52,500 nt of DNA from Prorocentrum cordatum (GCA_963575745.1 CAUYUJ010001351.1:35001-87500), one strand, 5' to 3'; numbered from the stretch's first letter, positions 33,690 through 46,527 are shown. The notes: a model not told the origin generated them from the letters alone. Made by a program: numbers and translations.

Positions 33690-34494
33690 AGTTCCTACGA
33701 GGTCCCCAGGGCCTTCCACAAGGTTCCTTCCAAAGGTTCCCAATGGCCTTCGGCCCAACCCGCTGGCCACGCGGAAAAGGTTGTCTCCGTGGATTGTTCC
33801 GTTGAAGGCGGCTCCAAAAGGGCATCCTGCAAGGACTTTGTCGATATCTGGTCGGACCAAGATGAACACAGAGCCCTTCAAAATGGCTCAAGATGCCTCC
33901 AAGAGGGCCCAAGACAACCGATCATGGCTTCAAGACGGTCCGCCAGGCCTCTCAGGATGCCCCAAGAAGGCGCCACGAGGTCCCATAAGAGGGCATCAAG
34001 AGGCCATATCTGCTGATGTCCCGTAATTTGTTCCACATTTTTCCGGGCTTGAGCCTTTTCGGTCAAAGCAGTGGTCGTTCAAGACAGCCCACGAGGCCCC
34101 CAGGGTAGCCCCAAGACGGCCCGAAAGGCCCCAAGACGGTCGTGGAACACCCAACAGGGCCCCCTATCGGCCTGAAAATGGCCGACGAAAGTCCCAAGAT
34201 GGCCCTAAAGAGCCCCCAGGCGGCCCAGAGAGGCCCCCTAAGACGGCCTCCGACGACGCCCGACGCCCGAGAGTCCCAAGACGGCCCAAGGAGGCCCCGA
34301 GATGGTCCGAGCGGGCCCCAGGCCCCCAACAAGGTCCAAAAAGACCCGACAACAGCCCCAAGACAGCCCCCAAACGGCCCCGAAGAGTCCCATCCCAAGA
34401 GCTTCCCCGGTGGCTTCCCCTACGGCTGGGGGAGCACGCACTCCGCGAGCTTTGCCGCACGTTCGCCCGGCGTGTCACGACACGGGCGCTTCCT
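33690..34494 (+). repeat. Minisatellite 'D', copy 4 (longest), with conserved tail
   Basis: About 700 bp of degenerate GGCCCCAAGACGGCCC words, then the tail 34415-34494 (TACGGCTGGGGG...GTGTCACGACACGGGCGCTT) shared with 19772-19852. The minus-strand LLGPSWG-rich frames are repeat translations. Confidence 0.75.
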
Positions 34495-34744
34495 ACAGGC
34501 AGGGGGAGGCGGTGCTTCGCCGTGAGCGCCTGGACATGTCCCTGAACTCTATGATCCTGTCCGGGCCTTCGGTATCTTCTAAGGTGGAGAGCGGGTCCTG
34601 GAGATCTCGCTTGACGTGTCTCTGAAATCTCGGATGTCATGGTGTCCAGATGGGTCCTGAACGGACTTCTGATCAGGAGGGTTGGGACGTGAAGATGTAT
34701 TGCAGCATCGCTGGTACACCCTTGGTTTTCTCTGGTACGTACTC

Positions 34745-34890
34745 GTCCTCCTCCTCCTCCTCCTCCTCCTCCTCCTCCTCCTCGTCCTCCTCCTCCTCCT
34801 CCTCATCCTCCTCTGACCCCTCCTCCTCCTCTTCCCCCGCCTCCTCCTCCTCCTCCTCATCCTCCTCTGTCCCCCTCCTCCTCTTGACCC
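34745..34890 (+). repeat. (TCC)n array
   Basis: Imperfect TCC triplets. The following 34890-35228 is unassigned. Confidence 0.93.
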
Positions 34891-35228
34891 ACGCGCCTGC
34901 AGCAAACGCGCAGAGGAAGACATATGGAGCGCTCGAGGCAAGAAGGCGGAGCGCAACCTGAACGACCCCGCGCTTTCCTTGTGCCGAGAGTCTCGATGAT
35001 CTCGTCGGCGGTGACCCTGTTGCCTGACACGCGCGGCGGCCATGGCCCGTGACCGCCGGAGCGAGAGCAAGAGTGCAAGCGCATTGGCTCGGCAAGCTCG
35101 TGGCTCGTATGCGTTTTCTTATTCGGCGTAGCCCCTTTGGTCCTCCTCTGGTCGCCTACGGCCCCAGGGGAAGCCGTACAGGCCCGCGTCGCGAAGCAGG
35201 TCGCGAGCGTGGGAGGTCCGCGACCCGA

Positions 35229-35498
35229 GGAGGAGGAGGAGGAGGAGGAGGAGGAGGAGGAGGAGGAAAAGGAGAAGGACGAGGAGGAGGAGAAGGACGA
35301 AGAGATGGAGGAGGAGGAAGAGAAGGAGGAGGACGAGGAGGAGGAGGAGGACGAGGAGGAGGATGGAGGAGGAAATGGAGGAGGAGATGGAGGAGGAGGA
35401 GGAGGAGAAGGAGGATGGAAGATGATGATGACGATGAGGAGGAGGAGGAGGAGGAGATGGAGGAGGAGGAGGAGGAAGAGGAGGAGGAGGAGGAGGAG

Positions 35499-35530
<32 letters not shown>

Positions 35531-35658
35531 GCGACGATGACGATGACGATGACGATGATGATGATGATAATGATAATGATAATGATAATGATGATGATGC
35601 TGATGACGATGATGATGATGATGCTGATGATGATGATGACGATGACGATGACGATGAC

Positions 35659-35689
<31 letters not shown>

Positions 35690-35747
35690 CTGATGCTGAT
35701 GCTGATGCTGATGCTGATGATGATGGTGATGATGATGATGATGATCC
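35229..35747 (+). repeat. (GGA)n followed by (GAT)n
   Basis: GGA triplets with AAG interruptions to about 35500, then GAT triplets with GAC and GCT variants. The GAT part ends exactly where the processed cDNA insertion begins; the same GAT phase resumes at its other end. Confidence 0.95.
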
Positions 35748-36057
35748 ACGCATCCAAGAAGGTCTGGAGCTCCCCGCTCGATACAGCCTCCCGAAGCCAT
35801 GGCCTTTCCCTCTGGCGCTGCGGACGCAAGGCCTGACCCGTGCAAAGGCACACTCGCAGACTCGCCTGAAACTAGAGGCCACGCCATCCGCCTCGGCCGA
35901 GGCAAGCGGAAGGCAGGGCACCGAGCATTCACGGCAACTCAGCTTGCTGGCTGGCGGCACAGAGCAGAGCAAGCTGGGGCGCAAGAAGCGCAGACGCTGC
36001 CCAAGAGGGGCGGGAGGGAGTGAACCCTGGCGTGTGCCGAGCCCCACGGGGTACAGC

Positions 36058-37950
36058 CTACGCCACGGGGTCCCTCCCCCCCCCCAGAGGCAGCAGCTCG
36101 GCGCAGGCATTCGTGATCCTTGGACCCGCCTGCGACACGAGCAGATCCAGTGAAGGCACCAAGGCCCCCTCATCGGGCATCTGAGCGTCTAAGGCCTGGG
36201 GCGCCTCGAGTGGGACCCCGAGGAGGAAGCTGGCCGCTGCGAGGGCCAACCGCGAGGCGGCCGCCGCCTCCAGAAGCTCGCCTGCAGACAAGAAGCCTGT
36301 GTCGATGCCGTCGCCGCTGTAGGGAACGGATCGGCCGCCGACGTCGCCGAACCCGTCGCCGTTAGTTCCTGCAGGGGCAGTGGTGTCGCCCGCAGCAGCT
36401 GGGCCAGCGCCTCGGGGGACTCTGAGCCTCCCCCCCGCTGCGCGGTGCTGCTGTATGATCGCCTGCAGGTCGTCCAACTCGATCTCCTCCACGTGGACTC
36501 CAGACGCCGCGGCGCCCTCGGGAACCACATCCACCGTGTCGCCCTCGAGCTCGTCGGGAACGGGGGTCGCAGCCGCCCACTTCAGCTCGTCGGCGATGCG
36601 CCTCATGTCAGTGGGGTCCCTGCCGTCCCACAGCCAAGTGAGAGCCCTGAAACCGATCGGGCAGTCGGTGAGAGCAGGCAGGGGAGGCAAGGCCCTGAGG
36701 CCCACAGTCCCATCGAGGAGGACATCGGGAGCATCGAACCCGTCGGAGAACTCGCAATCATCACCTCGATCCTCCACGAGGGACGAGAGCGAGCCATCGG
36801 ATGCGTCGTCGTTGTGCTCGCCCGCGGCCGCTGGCGCATCCGAGCTCATCGCGATGTACGCCTGCAGCTGCTCCCTGAGCGTGGCGAGCTGGTCCCGCAG
36901 CGCATGCTCCGCAGCAGCCCAGCCTTCTCGTAGGGAGCGGATGTCCTGGGCCTGCTTCGCGACCAGAGCCCTGTACTGGGTGCGGTCCGACGCGGGATGG
37001 TGCAACTCCCCCCTCAGCATGTCCAGCTGGTAGTCGGAGCCGAAACCGCGGCCCAGGTCCACGTCGGCGTTCGCGTCCCTGTGCTGCCTTGCGCCCTCCA
37101 GCTGCTGCAGGAGCGCCGCGTCCCGCAGCTCCGATTCCAACGCCTCCGCGAGCCGACAGGGGCTGCACTCGAAGGTCCAGGCGACCCCAGTTGAGGCCTG
37201 GCACAACCGCAGCCTTTCGGGTAGGGAAAGCATGCCAACGATCCGCACCTGGAGCACCTCTTGCAGCGGGGCCAACAGGGCAGCGGCAGGCTTGAGCGCG
37301 GGCCGCTGTGCCGCCTCGAGCCGCTGGTGCAAGTCCCGCCGCAGGCGATCGAGGTGATCCTCGCCCCCCAGGAGCTCCGACTGGACGCTGCCGTCCACTG
37401 CCACGGTGACGACCTGGTTCGCGAAGCTCACGATGGGGGGGCGCCGCCATCCATCAGTGGCGGCAGCGCCGCCCAGCACTGGGCAGTCCATGGCACCGGG
37501 AGCCTGGCAGTGCTCGTCGGGTGCCTCATCGTAGTCGCCGAAGGGCAGCGCGGCCGCCTCCGGGAGCGAGGGCAGCCAGCCCAGGCGGGGGCCTGCGGCG
37601 GCCCGCGAAAGGCCCGCTGCGGACGCGCGCGCGAATCCGCCCGCAGGGACCAGCAGCGCGTGCCAAGCGGCGTTCCGCCGCCGCCGCATTGCGCCTGGGA
37701 CGCGGCATCCCGCGGCGGCTCGGCGCAAGGCGGGGCGCGCAGCAGCCTCCCGGTCCTGCCAGGAACCTGGGCCGCCGCTGGCCGCCTTGCCGACTGCCGC
37801 CGTGGCGGCGAGGAGGCGCCGCGCCCGCGCCCGACGGCGGGCCGCCGAGGCGCCTACCTCGGCCTCCTCCTTCCTGCGCAGCGCACTGCCACGCCTGGTG
37901 GGCCGCCCCGCCATCGCGCCTGCGGGCAGCCCCCCGTCGCCATTGCTCAT
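36058..37950 (-). CDS. Uncharacterised 630-aa protein encoded by a spliced-leader retrogene
   Basis: ATG at 37950-37948, stop TAG at 36060-36058. The start is the first ATG after the spliced leader, 60 nt downstream. No family is recognised. Residues 1-90 are Arg/Ala-rich and basic (ARRRARARRLLAA). Around 175-195 there is a more ordered segment (PPIVSFANQVVTVAVDGSVQ). Leu- and Glu-rich helices follow, with a likely coiled coil at about 320-366 (TQYRALVAKQAQDIRSLREG...TLREQLQAYI). An acidic, Ser/Asp-rich linker lies at about 373-410, and an Ala/Leu-rich hydrophobic patch near 585 is too mixed to call a membrane span. No signal peptide is evident. The frame is intact over 1.9 kb, so the copy is recent or under constraint. 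Expression of this copy is unknown: its promoter context would be the GAT array. Confidence 0.72.
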   Translation of the reverse strand: MSNGDGGLPAGAMAGRPTRRGSALRRKEEAEVGASAARRRARARRLLAATAAVGKAASGGPGSWQDREAAARPALRRAAAGCRVPGAMRRRRNAAWHALLVPAGGFARASAAGLSRAAAGPRLGWLPSLPEAAALPFGDYDEAPDEHCQAPGAMDCPVLGGAAATDGWRRPPIVSFANQVVTVAVDGSVQSELLGGEDHLDRLRRDLHQRLEAAQRPALKPAAALLAPLQEVLQVRIVGMLSLPERLRLCQASTGVAWTFECSPCRLAEALESELRDAALLQQLEGARQHRDANADVDLGRGFGSDYQLDMLRGELHHPASDRTQYRALVAKQAQDIRSLREGWAAAEHALRDQLATLREQLQAYIAMSSDAPAAAGEHNDDASDGSLSSLVEDRGDDCEFSDGFDAPDVLLDGTVGLRALPPLPALTDCPIGFRALTWLWDGRDPTDMRRIADELKWAAATPVPDELEGDTVDVVPEGAAASGVHVEEIELDDLQAIIQQHRAAGGRLRVPRGAGPAAAGDTTAPAGTNGDGFGDVGGRSVPYSGDGIDTGFLSAGELLEAAAASRLALAAASFLLGVPLEAPQALDAQMPDEGALVPSLDLLVSQAGPRITNACAELLPLGGGRDPVA

Positions 37951-38010
37951 CTCCCAGTCGCGCGCCGCTGACCGCTGCGCGTGGGCGCCTGCGAAAGTCC
38001 GGAGAAACAG

Positions 38011-39020
<1,010 letters not shown>

Positions 39021-40429
39021 CTTCCTTTTCCTCCGCATCCCTCTTCCTCGTCGCCTGCCTCCGAGAGCGGCTGGGCTCCGAGAGTGGAGGGAGCAGGTGC
39101 TGCGGTGTTCTCGGCGGCGCGGTGCCCCGTCCGAGGTACCCTGTCAGCACATCGCCCCCCGCCAGGGACCTGCCACGAAAATCGCCCAGGTGGACACCGC
39201 ACCCCAACCAAATCTGCTCTTCCGAGATCCTCGCGCCGCCGAGGCTCCAGGATTGCCCCGAAGCGGCCACTACCTGTGTGGGCTTGCGGGATCGTGTCCG
39301 TGTGAACGCTGCGCGTGCTGTGATGGGCATGTTTTCCACCCCAGACCCCTTCCTGAGACCAGGGGGCGCCCGAGGGAGGAAGCCAGCCCCCGGCTTGGCG
39401 CCGCAGGCCACTCGCGGTCCTCCTGCATCGCCGCGCCGCATGCGCCAGCGGACGATCCTCGGTCCTGGCACCCAATCGGCGCAAGCCAAGACCCGGCCAC
39501 GATCTCAGAGTGCCTCTGGCCCCGCCGACGCTCCCCCGCCCAAGCAACGGGTCGTCAGAACGGCCAGCACGGCGACCGGAGCGGCCGCTTCGTCAGCTTC
39601 GATAGCCGCTCATCTCGCTCTGGTCAACCGCTTGACCGCCTTGCTTGACGACGTCTGCCCCGTCGTCCATTTCACGACCACTCGCTGGCACGAATGCGTC
39701 ATCAGGTGTGGATGTCGTTGGGTTAGATCAAACGACCTTCGACCCCCACGCCTTCTCTGACTATCATTTCAGCCTCTTTACACGCTCTTCTCCCGCCAGC
39801 GTCCTCCGTGACGCCACTCAGGACGGGGGGGAGCCCCCTGCCGCTCCGGAGGGCGGGGCTTCGACGCCGCGTCGCCTCAGAAGAGTCCCCTCCCGCGAGC
39901 TCTCGCGGCCTCGCGGAAACCTCGAGTCAAGGCGCTGAGCGTCTGCCAGAACATTTTGCCATCTGCACCTGCGTCCCCTCAGTCGTCCTCGACTGCCACG
40001 CGTTCACTCGTTCAGTGCATGCCGGTCGATCGCTCCTCTGTCGTGTCGTTTGTCGTGTCGCCTGTCGTGTCGCCTACTGCGCCCTCCGTGCGGGACCACC
40101 CCCCGTCGGTGGTCGATTCGTCCTCCTCCGTCCTCCCCGCCGTCCACGCCCGAATAGCAGATGGCGCTGCCCCCCTGTGAGCCCGGCGCACACGGGGCCC
40201 CGGCCGCTGCACCAGACTTTCTTCGCCTCGTCGCTGCGCACGGGGCCGCGACCGCCATAAAAGTGTGCACGAGTGTGTGTGTGTGTGCTTCGCCCCCTGC
40301 GACAAGCGGGGCTGGGCCAATCTCGCAAACTCGCGGCATCGACACCACTCCCCTTTGATGCATCATGCAGTCGACACTGCTTCAATCACCAGCCAGTTGA
40401 GCGCTCAGTGGCAGGCGAGCGCGAACCAA
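39021..40429. other. Unassigned stretch with weak coding signal
   Basis: A plus-strand frame from ATG 39322 to 39760 has a fairly protein-like stretch (SIAAHLALVNRLTALLDDVC) and a donor-like ATCAG|GTGTGG at 39702-39712, but no domain. 40030-40080 has short GTCGTGTCG repeats. Confidence 0.35.
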
Positions 40430-40855
40430 TTGTGTGCTTCTGTGCGTGTCCGTGTGCGTGTGCGTGTGTGTGTGTGTGTGTGTTCGTGTGTGCGTGTGGG
40501 TACGTCTTCGTGCGCGTGTGTGCTGTGCGCGAGCGTAAGTGTTGTGTGTCGTGTATATTGTTGTGCGTGTGTGCCATGTGGTGCTGTTGGTGTTGCTATT
40601 GTTATTGTGTGTGTTTGTTGGTGTTGTTGTTGGTGTTATTGTTGTTGTGTGGTGTGTGTTGCGTGTTGTGTGCTGTGCGTGTGTGTGTGTGTGTTGTGTT
40701 GTGCTGTGTTGTGTGCTGTTGTGGTTTGGTGTGTGTGAGGTGGTGTGGTGTGGTGTGGTGTTGTGTGGTGTGCTGGATTGTCTTGTGTTGTCGTGTGTGT
40801 TGTGTGTTGTAGGCTGTGGGTTGTGTGTTGTGTGTGTGCGTGCGTGTGACCAGGG
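40430..40855 (+). repeat. Degenerate (TG)n/(TTG)n array
   Basis: GTGTGC, TGTTGT and GTGGTG words. Cys/Val-rich plus-strand and Thr/His-rich minus-strand frames are artefacts. Confidence 0.92.
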
Positions 40856-41699
40856 ACCGCCGCGCACGGCCGAGGCAGCGGCGCGCCTTTGGGCATCGCG
40901 TTCCCGCGCGCGCATGAGCACCTCGTCGATCTGCCCCTGCGGAGGCTCGGAGTAGGAGGCTGGGACAAGGGGGGCTGCGGCCGAGGGGAAGTGGAGAGAA
41001 CGAAGGGGAGGGGGGAGGACGAGGAGGAGGAGGAGGAGGATAAACCATAATTGCGGTGGCTGGTGGCAATGGATACGAAAACTATAAAATAAAATAATCT
41101 CGTTCCTCCTGGGAGAGAGCGCGCTCGTACGCGCCGGCGCTGAGCCAAACGGCGACAGGGCATCCTGCTTTCAGTCGGGATTGCGCGGGCGATCGAACAG
41201 CTTTGGCGGAGAGAAGGATCGCGCCAGCCGCTGCGCTCACCGCCTGCCGGCCGCCCAGAGCAGCCCCGGCTCCATCGAGGCCCCCTAAAAGAATGACCGC
41301 GTGTCACGCCTCGGCTGCCCATTACAATTGACAGTGTCCCCAGCTGAGCATCGTTCAACTAGCCACAATGCCCAACGGAGTGGCCTGGGCCCCACTTGCC
41401 GATGTACCCCCCTAGATGAGGATATAGGCCGTTTCCGTCGGGTCTCTAAGGGTCTATCCTCAACTGGGGGTTTAAAATGGTAGGGGCCTGGATGGGAATG
41501 GGGATGGGGTAGGGGGTGTATATTAAGACGGAACCATGATGGGGGGGTAGGGGGTGGTAGGGGCGGTCAAGACACCCCCTAGATAGCAAGCTGTCTAGCT
41601 TACTCCCACCCTGCCTCCGAACACAGAAGTAGCACCAGAGCCTTTGCATGTTCAGCGGTCGTCTTTGGATGGACAGCTACTAGGAACCAAAACCGGCCC
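40856..41699. other. Unassigned stretch
   Basis: GC-rich at first, then 41040-41110 is AT-richer. 41460-41560 has GGTAGGGG/GGGATGGGG words. No gene. Confidence 0.4.
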
Positions 41700-41895
41700 C
41701 ATGTGCGCGACACTGGGGCGAGGTGCGCCACGCGTGGCAGCCGCGCCACGCGCGCCAGGTACCCCAGGGGCCCGAGCGTGGCGCCAGATGTGCCACGTGC
41801 TCCGCGTGCGCCAGGTGTGCCGCATACTTCAGCCGCGCCAGGAACGCCACGTTCGGGGCACGTGCAGGGTGCGTCAGGTGCGCCTGCGCAAGTGA
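41700..41895 (+). repeat. Degenerate GCGCCACG/GCGCCAGGTG short-word repeat
   Basis: Roughly 9-10 bp words GTGCGCCA, GCGCCACG and GTGCCACG recur about fifteen times with drift. Confidence 0.6.
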
Positions 41896-41954
41896 CAGCG
41901 CACATCGGGAAACACGTCGGCCCCCCACATCCTTGCCGAAAACCAATTTCCATC

Positions 41955-42160
41955 ATTGTTTCTAATGGGCCTGCGCACAGCAGGCCATGCGCCACCACCC
42001 ACGCCGTCCCTGTCAAAAACCACTTGGCAATGATCGCGGGGTGGCCGCGCATGATCCAGATTTAGCCGCGAGCTGCATTTTGTATTGCTTTCTGTTAGGG
42101 ATGGTAGCCCTGCGCACAGCAGGGCATATGCTGGCACTCCCGCCGTTCCTAACAAAAACA
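41955..42160 (+). repeat. Tandem hairpin repeat, two units 139 bp apart
   Basis: Unit 1 has GGCCTGC-GCACA-GCAGGCC at 41968-41986; unit 2 has GCCCTGC-GCACA-GCAGGGC at 42107-42125. Each hairpin lies within a larger imperfect inverted repeat (GTTAGGGATGG facing CCGTTCCTAAC in unit 2). One stem pair differs by a compensatory swap. Confidence 0.7.
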
Positions 42161-42540
42161 AGACAAAGTGCTCGCGGGCCTAACGAACATGGCTCAAGGC
42201 TTTGCCCAAAAGTGTATGCTTGATTAGTGTTGTTTGTTGAGCAGGATGGTGGGGGGGGACCGCATCGGGTTGGCCCCGCATCCTCAAAGTGCGTTTTGGT
42301 TTGCTTTGTTCAACAAGGATGGTAGGGAGGATGTGGACATGGGGTCCTCATGGTTCGTGGTTGCCTGCCAGTCGCCTGGGGGAGGGGTGAATCGGGAACA
42401 GTGATAGAAGGGGGGTAAGGGAGGGGTTAGGGGGGGTCCCGGGGCAGATTATTACCGCCGCCCACCCTCGTCCCTCGGGGTCCCGGCGGGTCCTCGGGGG
42501 TGGTCCCACATGGACAGGAGGGACAGGGAGAGGTGCCCCA
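42161..42540. other. Unassigned stretch
   Basis: Contains TTTGTTGAGCAGGATGGT (42227) and CTTTGTTCAACAAGGATGGT (42306), a possible decayed relative of the preceding hairpin units. Nothing coding. Confidence 0.4.
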
Positions 42541-42680
42541 CTGTGGAGGGGGGGTGGCCGGCCCTGGTCCCGGCTCTGGCCCCGGCCCCGGCCCCGGCCC
42601 CAGCCGTGGCCGTGGCCCCGGCCGTGGCCGTAGCCCCAGCCCCGACCCCCGCCGTGGCCCCGGCCCCAAAGTCCCGGGAG
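42541..42680 (+). repeat. GGCCCC/GGCCGT hexamer-like repeat
   Basis: Runs of CCCCGGC and CCGTGGC words similar to 10376-10535, giving Gly-Pro or Ala-Pro frames. Confidence 0.8.
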
Positions 42681-43139
42681 GGGACCCCGGGGGTCCCGGG
42701 GGAGGTCGCGCCTTCAGGGTCGGCGGCGCTGGCCGTAAGGCCTTCACAATACTCAACGAAGAGTGGCATCAAGATAATGATCGGCCATTGCCCCAGAACC
42801 AAGGAGCGATCACAACAGACAACGAAACGAGGCCAAACGTATAAATCGAACGTGCACAACGAAGCCAGTGCCAAACGAAAACGAACGACGGAACGGGGCG
42901 TTTAAAACAACCAGGAACAACGAAGAACGAAAGAGCAACGAAAAACAGAACGAAAAACAAAACCAAAGGCCAAAACCAAGCTAAGCAGCGTTGTGGTCGG
43001 CCATGGCCCCAGAACGCCTCCCAGGCACCATCCTGGCCCATTTTCTCTCGGCTGCGTCCAGAGGCGCGAGGGATCCCCGAAGGTCGAGGGAGCACCCTTC
43101 CTTCCTCGCTCCCTCCATCCGTCCCCATTCCCAGACGAC
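42681..43139. other. Unassigned stretch
   Basis: 42740-42990 is rich in GAACGA/AACGAA words and comparatively AT-rich. No gene recognised. Confidence 0.4.
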
Positions 43140-43262
43140 AACTGCGGCGGCGACGACGATCACGACCACGACCACGAGCACGACCACGACGACGACCACG
43201 ACGACGACCACGACGACGGCGACAACGACGACGACGGCAGCGGCGATGACGACGGCGGCGAC

Positions 43263-43303
<41 letters not shown>

Positions 43304-43540
43304 GGGCGGCGACCGCGCCGGCGGCGGCGGCGATGGCGCGGCGGCACGGCGGTGACGACGACGAAGACCACCACGACGACCGACGACGACGCCGACGACG
43401 ACGAAGGCGGCGACGACGACCACGACGACCACGACGACCACGACAACGACGACGACGACGACCATGACGACAACCACGACGACGACGACGACAACGACGA
43501 CCGTGACGACGAGGACGACGGCGGCTGCGACGGACGCGGC
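43140..43540 (+). repeat. (CGA)n-type array, about 400 bp
   Basis: Degenerate ACG/GAC triplets with GGC interruptions; poly-Thr, poly-Asp and poly-Arg frames are artefacts. Confidence 0.92.
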
Positions 43541-44433
43541 GAAGGCGGCGGCGCTGCCGCGAGCACGCCGCGCGCCTGGGCGCGGTCAATGGCCTCCAGG
43601 CTCCCAGTGATCGTGACGGCCCTCGCGCCCGGTGGAGAAGGGCAGCCATACGCCATGTGTGTATGTATATATGTATGCATACACAGACTCCGACGAATGT
43701 TGCATGTACCTTCACGGAGGGCGGCGGTGTATGAAATCGCTGGCTTCCAGAGGTGATTTATGCACGTGCACTCCCCTGAGGTCCAAACAATTCAACGGAG
43801 GGCATCTGTGTATAAATTTGAAGCGGAGGCCAATTACCCGCCCCTCTCTGACATTCTCGCACCGTGAAAAAAACACTCCGGAATGTAATTGGCAGGACTG
43901 CCTCTCGGGGGCCTCGCCGTGCTCGGGGCCGTCGAAAAACCGACACGGGATGAAAAGCCGGTCCCGATGGCCTGAACCTACTGGGGATCGTGTGGGCTTT
44001 CCGGCCTGAACAGATCACTGTCCCTGAGAAGTGGCATCACCTGAGGAGTCGCCCGGCTCCTGAGGGGACGTCCCCGAGACTGTCACCGCCATCGGCATGT
44101 CAATGGTAAGCATAGAGATAAGCTCTATAGGCTTGTCAGCCGCGGGGCGGGCCGGCTCTGCGGACGATCAGCGGCTCACCTCGCCCTAGCTTCTCCTCCT
44201 CCTCCTCATCATCGTCCTCATCATCCTCCCCCTCCTCATCATCACTCTCTTCATCTCCGTCCTTTCCACAGGGGATCGGGAGCAGTGGAAGTGGGGAGAG
44301 GAGTGGGAGCAGTAGGCATCCTCCTCCTGCGCAAGCATTTCAGGAAGGAGGGCAAGAGGCCCCTGAGTCCCGATAGAACCAAAATCGGGGGGACACCAGC
44401 GCTAGAGCTTTTTGTCACCTGACCTGACCCCCT
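43541..44433. other. Unassigned stretch
   Basis: Short frames only. 44190-44250 has TCC/TCA triplets. Confidence 0.4.
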
Positions 44434-44551
44434 TCCTCCTCCTCCTCCATCTCCTCCTCCTCCTCCTCCGCCTCCTCCGCCTCCTCCACCTCCTCCTCCT
44501 CCTCCTCCTTCTGCTCCTTCCTCCTTCCTCCTGCTCCTCCTCCTCCCCCTG

Positions 44552-44585
<34 letters not shown>

Positions 44586-44770
44586 TCCTCCTCCTCCTGC
44601 TCCTGCTCCTCCTCCTGCTCCCCCTCCTCCTCCTCCTCCTCCTCCTCCTCCTCCTCCTCCTCGTTCTCCTCGTTCTCCGCCTCCTCCTCCCCCTCCTCCT
44701 CCTCCTCCTCCGCGTTCTCCGTGTCCTCCTCCTCCTGCTACTCCTCCCCCTCCTCCACCTCTTCCTACTA
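44434..44770 (+). repeat. (TCC)n compound array with (TGC)n core
   Basis: TCC triplets with a pure TGC run of eight at about 44559-44582 and TGCTCC mixes around it. The following 44771-45216 is unassigned. Confidence 0.93.
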
Positions 44771-45216
44771 CTACTCCTCCTACACCGCCGTCCAAGGCAT
44801 CAGTGAAACCAGCAAGCGGCATTAGCTCGTCAAGCGGGACAATCCCACGACGGTGGTTGGGATGGAGCCCACGAAGGGTGCGGCTGAGGTTGCTTTGTTG
44901 AAGGTGAGCGGAAGTTTGGCCTACCTGTGCAACCATTGGCTCAAGGCGCTGTTGGTTCAAGGCGCTTTTTTCAAGGCCCTTTTGGCTCAATGCGCCGAGA
45001 CATGCTCTTGACACCTACCGTCCATTGCCTCCACGGCGCCGAAAAGTACACTTGCATGGGGAACATGGCACGAGGGCACCCTGCAAGGATGCTCACCGTG
45101 GGGTACAACGACTCCCTAGCATACCCTTCCATCGTAAAGAAGCGCTTGGCCGTATACATGCTGCAAACAATTGCGAGCACCTGCATGTCGAAACATGTCG
45201 TCTGCGCACGGAGAAC

Positions 45217-45560
45217 ACGGAGGAGGAGGAGGAGGAGGAGGACACGGACAAACGGGGGAGGTGGAGGAGGAGGAGGAGGAGGAGGAGGAGGAGGAGGAGG
45301 AGGAGGAGGAGGAGGAGGGAGGAGGAGGGAGGAGGAGGAGAGGAGGAGGAGGAGGAGAGGAGGAGGGAGGAGGAGGAGGAGGAGAGGAGGAGGAGGAGGA
45401 GGAGAGGAGGAGGAGGAGGAGGAGGAGGAGAGGAGGAGGAGGAGGAGGAGGCAGGGGAAAAGGAGGAAGGGAGGAGGAGGAGAGGGAGGCGGAGGAGGAG
45501 GGAGGAGCAGGGAGGAGAGGGGAGGATAGAAGCGAGGGAGGGAAGCAGGGGAGGGGAGGA
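45217..45560 (+). repeat. (GGA)n array
   Basis: GGA triplets with GAG phase shifts; the reverse of the common TCC orientation. 45561-46420 holds no recognised gene. Confidence 0.93.
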
Positions 45561-46527
45561 GGAGGGAGGCCCTCCGCCTCCCTGCCCCTGCCCCCAGCGC
45601 CCGGGCGGAGAGACGGGCGCGTGCCTGGGCTGATGCCCGGAGTCCTCCTTGCACACCTCCACGCGCGCTCCTCTGGGGCGCGCCCAGCGGAGCGGGGGGA
45701 GGGGGGGGGGCGGGAGAGAAAAGGGGACGGGGGGGGAGGCCAAAGCCCTCTGCCCCTCCCCCAGTCCCAACCCCTCCTCCAGTCCCAACCCCATCCCCGA
45801 GCCCGTAAACCGGGGGTGGTGGGGCTTCGGGGTCCAAGGGTAGAGAAAACGCCCCCACGCCCAGTCCGGACCCCCTGCTTAACCATGGGAGACAGGACTG
45901 GGGGTGGGGGTGGTCCTTCTCCTATCCTCATCACCTTGCTGCTTCTGTTCATAGCATTGCCAGATTCCTTGTCTCCGTGTTCATCATCGTGTTTGTCCTC
46001 CTCGTTCTTAGGAGCATATCGAACCAACAGCGAAGCCACAATAGTCCAGGGAGTAGAGCCCGTGCCTTGTTTTAACAGTTAAGCGGCGCAAGACCTGTCC
46101 GACCATATTCCACACGAATCATATGATATCAGAGATGCGCGACCCAGCAATCACGGGAGTGGAGGAGGCAGGGAACCCGCCCCTGCCGATCGGGGGGGCA
46201 GGAAATTTAACCAACCTGCAGCTGTGAAGAATCACAGGCCCCGCATAAAGTGCCACACCCCCTACAGCGGTCTCGTCTTCCTCTTCCTCCCCATGCTCCT
46301 CCTCCTCCTCCTCGTCCTAGCGCCCCCTCTAAGAAGCGGACGGGTTCTCAGCCCATGAGCTGCTCAGTCCCTGGTGCTTCTCTCCCCATGAGCTGCTCAG
46401 TCCCCAGAGGGATACTCAGCCCATGAGCTTCTCAGAAGCGACTGCTCAGAAGCGGGGGGCACTCTTAGAAGGCACCCCCCCTATGATCGTTCCCTCTTGC
46501 GCGCTGCCAACCATCGTAGCCATGTTA

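Noticed and set aside
33880-33895. ATGGCTCAAG resembling the end of the spliced leader
   Set aside because: Only the last ~9 bases match; it lies within the CCAAGATGGCC-type array, where such words arise by drift.
39322-39760. Plus-strand frame with a protein-like stretch (SIAAHLALVNRLTALLDDVC)
   Set aside because: No family recognised, overlapping frames are also open, and its start is arbitrary. Possible exon but unsupported.
42185-42200. CATGGCTCAAGG resembling a spliced-leader end
   Set aside because: The match is about 9 bases with no upstream leader sequence and no following frame.
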